A stretch of DNA of 9,579 nucleotides. Source: an uncultured Marvinbryantia sp. (lineage in GTDB: Bacteria; Bacillota; Clostridia; Lachnospirales; Lachnospiraceae). The stretch is from assembly GCA_947624335.1 (NCBI GenBank), contig CANQJX010000050.1:1-9579 (forward strand). Direction: 5' to 3'. The notes below the pieces were generated by a model, which was given only the letters and a program-made list of their open reading frames with translations, searched no databases and had not been told where the DNA came from. Below, in pieces: positions 6,876-9,579 of this stretch; the stretch's first letter is position 1, and each line of letters opens with the position of its first letter. The position numbers were made by a program, and so were the translations under genes.

Positions 6876-7910
6876 ATGATCTTTTTTCTGTTCGCGCTGG
6901 TAATTCTTTGCGTCTATCAGGTAACGATTTATCAAAAGCCTGCTTTTTGCCGCGACTATCTTTCCAAAGATAACACAATGTGTGTGCGCGGCCTCTTTGT
7001 GCTGCTTATTATCGCGTCCCATTTCAAGCAGTATGTAGAATTATCCGGCCGTTTCGATAAAGCGTACCGCTCTTTCAGCAATTATCTGGCGCAGACCGTG
7101 GTTGTTATGTTTCTGTTTTATTCCGGTTACGGAATTTATGAGGCAGTCAAGGCAAAAGGATCTTCTTACATACAGGCGTTCCCGCGCAAAAGAATCCTTC
7201 CCACCTGGGTACACTTCGCCGCGGCAATCCTTTGTTTTGCAGCCGTTAATCTCTGCTTTGGCGTCCATCACGGCGTCCGCCAGACCCTGCTTGCGCTGAC
7301 GGGCTGGACCAGCTTCGGAAACAGCAACTGGTACATGTTCGCTGTTTTCTTCTTATACTTTGCCACCTGGATTTCTTTTTCGTGTTTTTCCCGCAGCCAT
7401 GCCGCGGCGCTGACGGCGGTTACCGCCTGCTCCTGCCTGTATGTCCTGCTGCTATATGGCCGCAGGGACAGCTACTGGTATTCGACTATTTTCTGCTACG
7501 CCGCAGGTATGTGGTATTCTTACTGGAAAGAGCGCATTGAGCGCTTCCTGTTTGAACGGGAACACGCCTATTACGCGGCGCTGATCCTGGCGGCGTTCAG
7601 CGTTTTATTCATCCGGCCGTATATTGCCGTTCTCCCGGTTCTGTATGCGTGCTGGAGCGTTCTGTTTGCCCTGATGGTTGTGCTTGTTTCCATGAAAATT
7701 TCGGTTCATAACCCGATCCTGCATTGGTTCGGAGACTATACGTTTGAAATCTATATTTTGCAGCGCATCCCCATGCGGATCCTGCAGCAGTTTCATCTGG
7801 AACGCTATCCCTATCTTTTCTTTTTCCTGGTACTGCTGACGGTCCCGCCGATTGCATGGCTGTTCCGCAAATTGCTGCGCGTCGTTGACCGTTCCGTGCT
7901 GCGGCTATGA
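6876..7910 (+). CDS. Membrane acyltransferase, family 3 (OafA/YrhL-like O-acyltransferase)
   Basis: The 344-residue product is an integral membrane protein of the acyltransferase-3 family, which moves acetyl or other acyl groups onto extracytoplasmic glycans. Family landmarks are visible: 'RGLFVLLIIASHF' (38-50) with the conserved Arg and His, 'FYSGYGIYEA' (81-90), 'FPRKRILPTW' (102-111), 'NWYMFAVFFLY' (151-161) and the late 'GDYTFEIYILQ' (286-296). About ten hydrophobic segments fit the family. I place the start at ATG 6876, because AGAGGA lies 7 nt upstream and the protein then begins directly with a membrane helix; an in-frame TTG 60 bp further upstream has no good site. The gene is alone on the plus strand within the locus. 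It diverges from the membrane-protein gene, and its stop interlocks with that of the converging transferase gene. It lacks an extracellular SGNH domain. The acceptor is probably the polymer made by the neighbouring transferases, which is inference. Confidence 0.88.
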   Translation: MIFFLFALVILCVYQVTIYQKPAFCRDYLSKDNTMCVRGLFVLLIIASHFKQYVELSGRFDKAYRSFSNYLAQTVVVMFLFYSGYGIYEAVKAKGSSYIQAFPRKRILPTWVHFAAAILCFAAVNLCFGVHHGVRQTLLALTGWTSFGNSNWYMFAVFFLYFATWISFSCFSRSHAAALTAVTACSCLYVLLLYGRRDSYWYSTIFCYAAGMWYSYWKERIERFLFEREHAYYAALILAAFSVLFIRPYIAVLPVLYACWSVLFALMVVLVSMKISVHNPILHWFGDYTFEIYILQRIPMRILQQFHLERYPYLFFFLVLLTVPPIAWLFRKLLRVVDRSVLRL

Positions 7911-9125
7911 AAGAAGCGCCAGAATCCGTTCTGTCGCATGCCCGTCGCACGCGCTCATAAACTTTTCCTTAAACGCAGCAACCTGCTGTCTGTCAAAGTT
8001 CTCGTCTATGTTTCGGATATAATCGATCATTTCTTCCGTGGTCCTGCACACAGGACCCGGCGTCATTTCCTCATAAGGATAATAGAAGCCGCGGAAATCA
8101 AAATATTCTTCCAGATCATACGCGAAAAAGATCATCGGCCGCTCAAACAGCGAATATTCAAAAATCAGCGAAGAATAGTCCGAAATGCAAATGTCGCTTA
8201 CCATCAAAAGCTCCTCAATCGACATCGCGTCGGTCATGTCAAACGCAAACGTTTTCAGATGCGGCGCAATCTCAGGACGTTGTTTGACAAACGGATGATG
8301 TTTGCATAAAATCACATATTCTTCTCCCAGCGCTTTCTGCATCCGGTCCAGATCCATCTCCTCCGGCGAATGGGCGGCCCGCACGCGGCCGCGGTAGGTG
8401 GGCGCATAAAGTATCTTCTTTTTCCCCTGCGCGTCCGCCGGCAAAAGTTCCCGCACTTTTTTCTGCGCGGCGCAAATTGCCGCCTCATCATAGAAAACAT
8501 CGGTGCGGCTAATGCCGGTCGCCACAATGTTTTCCCGCTGTTCTTCCATGTGGAACGCTTCTGCGTACGCCCAGATTACTTCCGGGCTGCTGACGGTCAC
8601 ATAGGAAAAATTTTTATGCAGAGGAAAGCGGAGCAAATTTCGGTAAGATCCGCCAAATTCCTTCTGCGCCGTGCTGAACCCGAACTTTTTGAACGCGCCG
8701 CAGGCGTGCCAGGTCTGGATCACCTTCGTTTCCGGGCGCAGCGTGATACAACTGATCAGAGAAGAAGAATCGTTGATAAAAACATACTTAGCCGCCGCGA
8801 TCTCCCGGAGAGCGGCAAGGCTGTTGCGGTATTGGTCCCTGCGTTCCTGCAGCCCCATGCCGAGATAGCAGACGCTCACTTCATACTCCTGCTTCTCCTT
8901 CAGCGCATCATATAAGCGCTGAAAGCTATCCGTCAGCTCCATCATGCGGATTTCCAGAAAAACAATTTTCTTTTCGTGAAACGGCTGCCGTTTTACTTCC
9001 CGCCGGTACGTCAGAGGATACTGTATTTTCTGCGTCCCAACCTTATAGGCGTAGCGGAAGCTTTTTCTGGCCACCCACGCAAGGCGCCAGTAAATTCCAT
9101 GTAATATTTTCTTGATCCAATTCAT
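7905..9125 (-). CDS. CDP-glycerol glycerophosphotransferase family protein (TagB/TagF-like, stand-alone)
   Basis: This 406-residue protein belongs to the family that transfers glycerol-phosphate (or related polyol-phosphate) from a CDP-activated donor to a lipid-linked acceptor or growing teichoic acid chain. Motifs in order: WHACGAFKKFG (139-149) with His140, SRTD (206-209), YAPTYRG (240-246), KHHP (275-278) and SDYSS (315-319), then a 'CDGHATERI' C-terminal end like that of the 937-residue protein. The basic, aromatic N-terminus (1-45) could be a membrane-associating helix, as known for monotopic TagB/TagF enzymes; there is no clear transmembrane span. Length is close to that of a single-domain TagB-type enzyme. 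The start lies 6 bp after the upstream stop. Its ribosome binding site is poor (AGAAAGTGAT overlapping that stop), which suggests translational coupling. Whether it is a priming enzyme, polymerase or side-chain transferase cannot be told from sequence alone. Confidence 0.92.
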   Translation of the reverse strand: MNWIKKILHGIYWRLAWVARKSFRYAYKVGTQKIQYPLTYRREVKRQPFHEKKIVFLEIRMMELTDSFQRLYDALKEKQEYEVSVCYLGMGLQERRDQYRNSLAALREIAAAKYVFINDSSSLISCITLRPETKVIQTWHACGAFKKFGFSTAQKEFGGSYRNLLRFPLHKNFSYVTVSSPEVIWAYAEAFHMEEQRENIVATGISRTDVFYDEAAICAAQKKVRELLPADAQGKKKILYAPTYRGRVRAAHSPEEMDLDRMQKALGEEYVILCKHHPFVKQRPEIAPHLKTFAFDMTDAMSIEELLMVSDICISDYSSLIFEYSLFERPMIFFAYDLEEYFDFRGFYYPYEEMTPGPVCRTTEEMIDYIRNIDENFDRQQVAAFKEKFMSACDGHATERILALLS

Positions 9126-9131
9126 ACGCTA

Positions 9132-9579
9132 TCACTTTCTATTTGGTTTCTGAAAAGCATCTATTTTCCGGTCCAGACGCAAAAGGCGGATCAGCGCGTC
9201 CAGATGCCGGACCTGCGCGTAGCACTGCTGAAGCCTTAAGTACCCGGCACGCGCTTCTGCGAGCCGCTGCGCCTGCTGCGCGGCGGACACCGAGAAGAAG
9301 GGCTGCAGCGGCGGCTGCGTCTGTACCGCCTGCATGCGCCGGTCATATGGAACGGTTTCGTAAGAATGGCGGAATATATGATCCAGGCCGTTTTCTTCCA
9401 GAAAATCGGTATAGACCCGAAGCCGCTGCCGGTGTCCGTCGTAAAGGCGGGAATAATCCGCCTGTTCATAAAGGGAAACAATGGTGTCCGTCTCCCGCAG
9501 TTCCCGGTAATCCGCGTGCGGAATCTGATGATACCGCACAAGTTCCCGGATCCGGTAATCCGAGACGATCACAAAGGCC
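9132..9579 (-). CDS. Partial gene: C-terminal part of an unrecognised protein upstream of the glycerophosphotransferase
   Basis: The minus-strand frame is open from the right edge to a TGA at 9134-9132, giving 148 visible codons. A GTG at 9572 could in principle be a start, but the 7 visible bases before it show no ribosome binding site and the frame continues upstream, so the gene most likely extends beyond the window. The visible part begins with 'AFVIVSDYRIREL', which looks like a beta strand and helix of an alpha/beta domain. It ends with a helical, Gln/Arg/Leu-rich tail (about the last 60 residues) that may form a coiled coil. No membrane segment or known motif is visible. Its stop overlaps the ribosome binding region of the glycerophosphotransferase gene, so the two are probably coexpressed and act in the same pathway. 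It could be the end of another glycosyltransferase, but I cannot support a family. Confidence 0.7.
   Translation of the reverse strand, partial: AFVIVSDYRIRELVRYHQIPHADYRELRETDTIVSLYEQADYSRLYDGHRQRLRVYTDFLEENGLDHIFRHSYETVPYDRRMQAVQTQPPLQPFFSVSAAQQAQRLAEARAGYLRLQQCYAQVRHLDALIRLLRLDRKIDAFQKPNRK

Overview
This 9.6 kb window reads as a cell-envelope glycopolymer locus of a Gram-positive bacterium, most likely a member of Clostridia (Bacillota) such as a Lachnospiraceae-type organism. The clues are a TagGH-type ABC exporter, two proteins with CDP-glycerol glycerophosphotransferase domains (the teichoic-acid polymerase/primase family), strong AGGAGG-like ribosome binding sites, a consensus housekeeping promoter, and moderate base composition. 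The species cannot be named from the sequence. No RNA genes, insertion sequences or CRISPR arrays were seen.

Layout from left to right. Positions 1-364 (minus) hold the N-terminal part of a helical protein with 'YKD'-type repeats that runs off the left edge. Positions 396-1133 (minus) encode the ATPase and 1143-1919 (minus) the permease of a TagGH/Wzt-Wzm polysaccharide exporter. A near-perfect sigma-A-type promoter at 1979-2007 drives this rightmost-to-leftmost unit. Positions 2039-4852 (minus) encode a 937-residue protein made of a GT2 glycosyltransferase domain, a second, apparently degenerate GT2-like copy, and a C-terminal CDP-glycerol glycerophosphotransferase domain. Positions 4904-6757 (minus) encode a 617-residue polytopic membrane protein with GT-C-like features. 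A divergent intergenic region (6758-6875) separates it from a plus-strand acyltransferase-3 gene (6876-7910), whose stop codon interlocks tail to tail with that of a second, stand-alone CDP-glycerol glycerophosphotransferase-family gene (7905-9125, minus). Upstream of that and closely coupled to it is the C-terminal part of an unrecognised gene (9132-9579, minus) that enters from the right edge.

Read together (inference): the cytoplasmic transferases would build a phosphoglycerol- or other polyol-phosphate-containing polymer that also contains sugars. TagGH would flip the lipid-linked polymer across the membrane. The membrane acyltransferase and the GT-C-like protein would decorate it on the outer face. 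The window lacks recognisable TagO, TagA, TagD or LCP ligase genes, so initiation, CDP-glycerol supply and wall attachment would have to be encoded elsewhere. The polymer's exact structure cannot be inferred.
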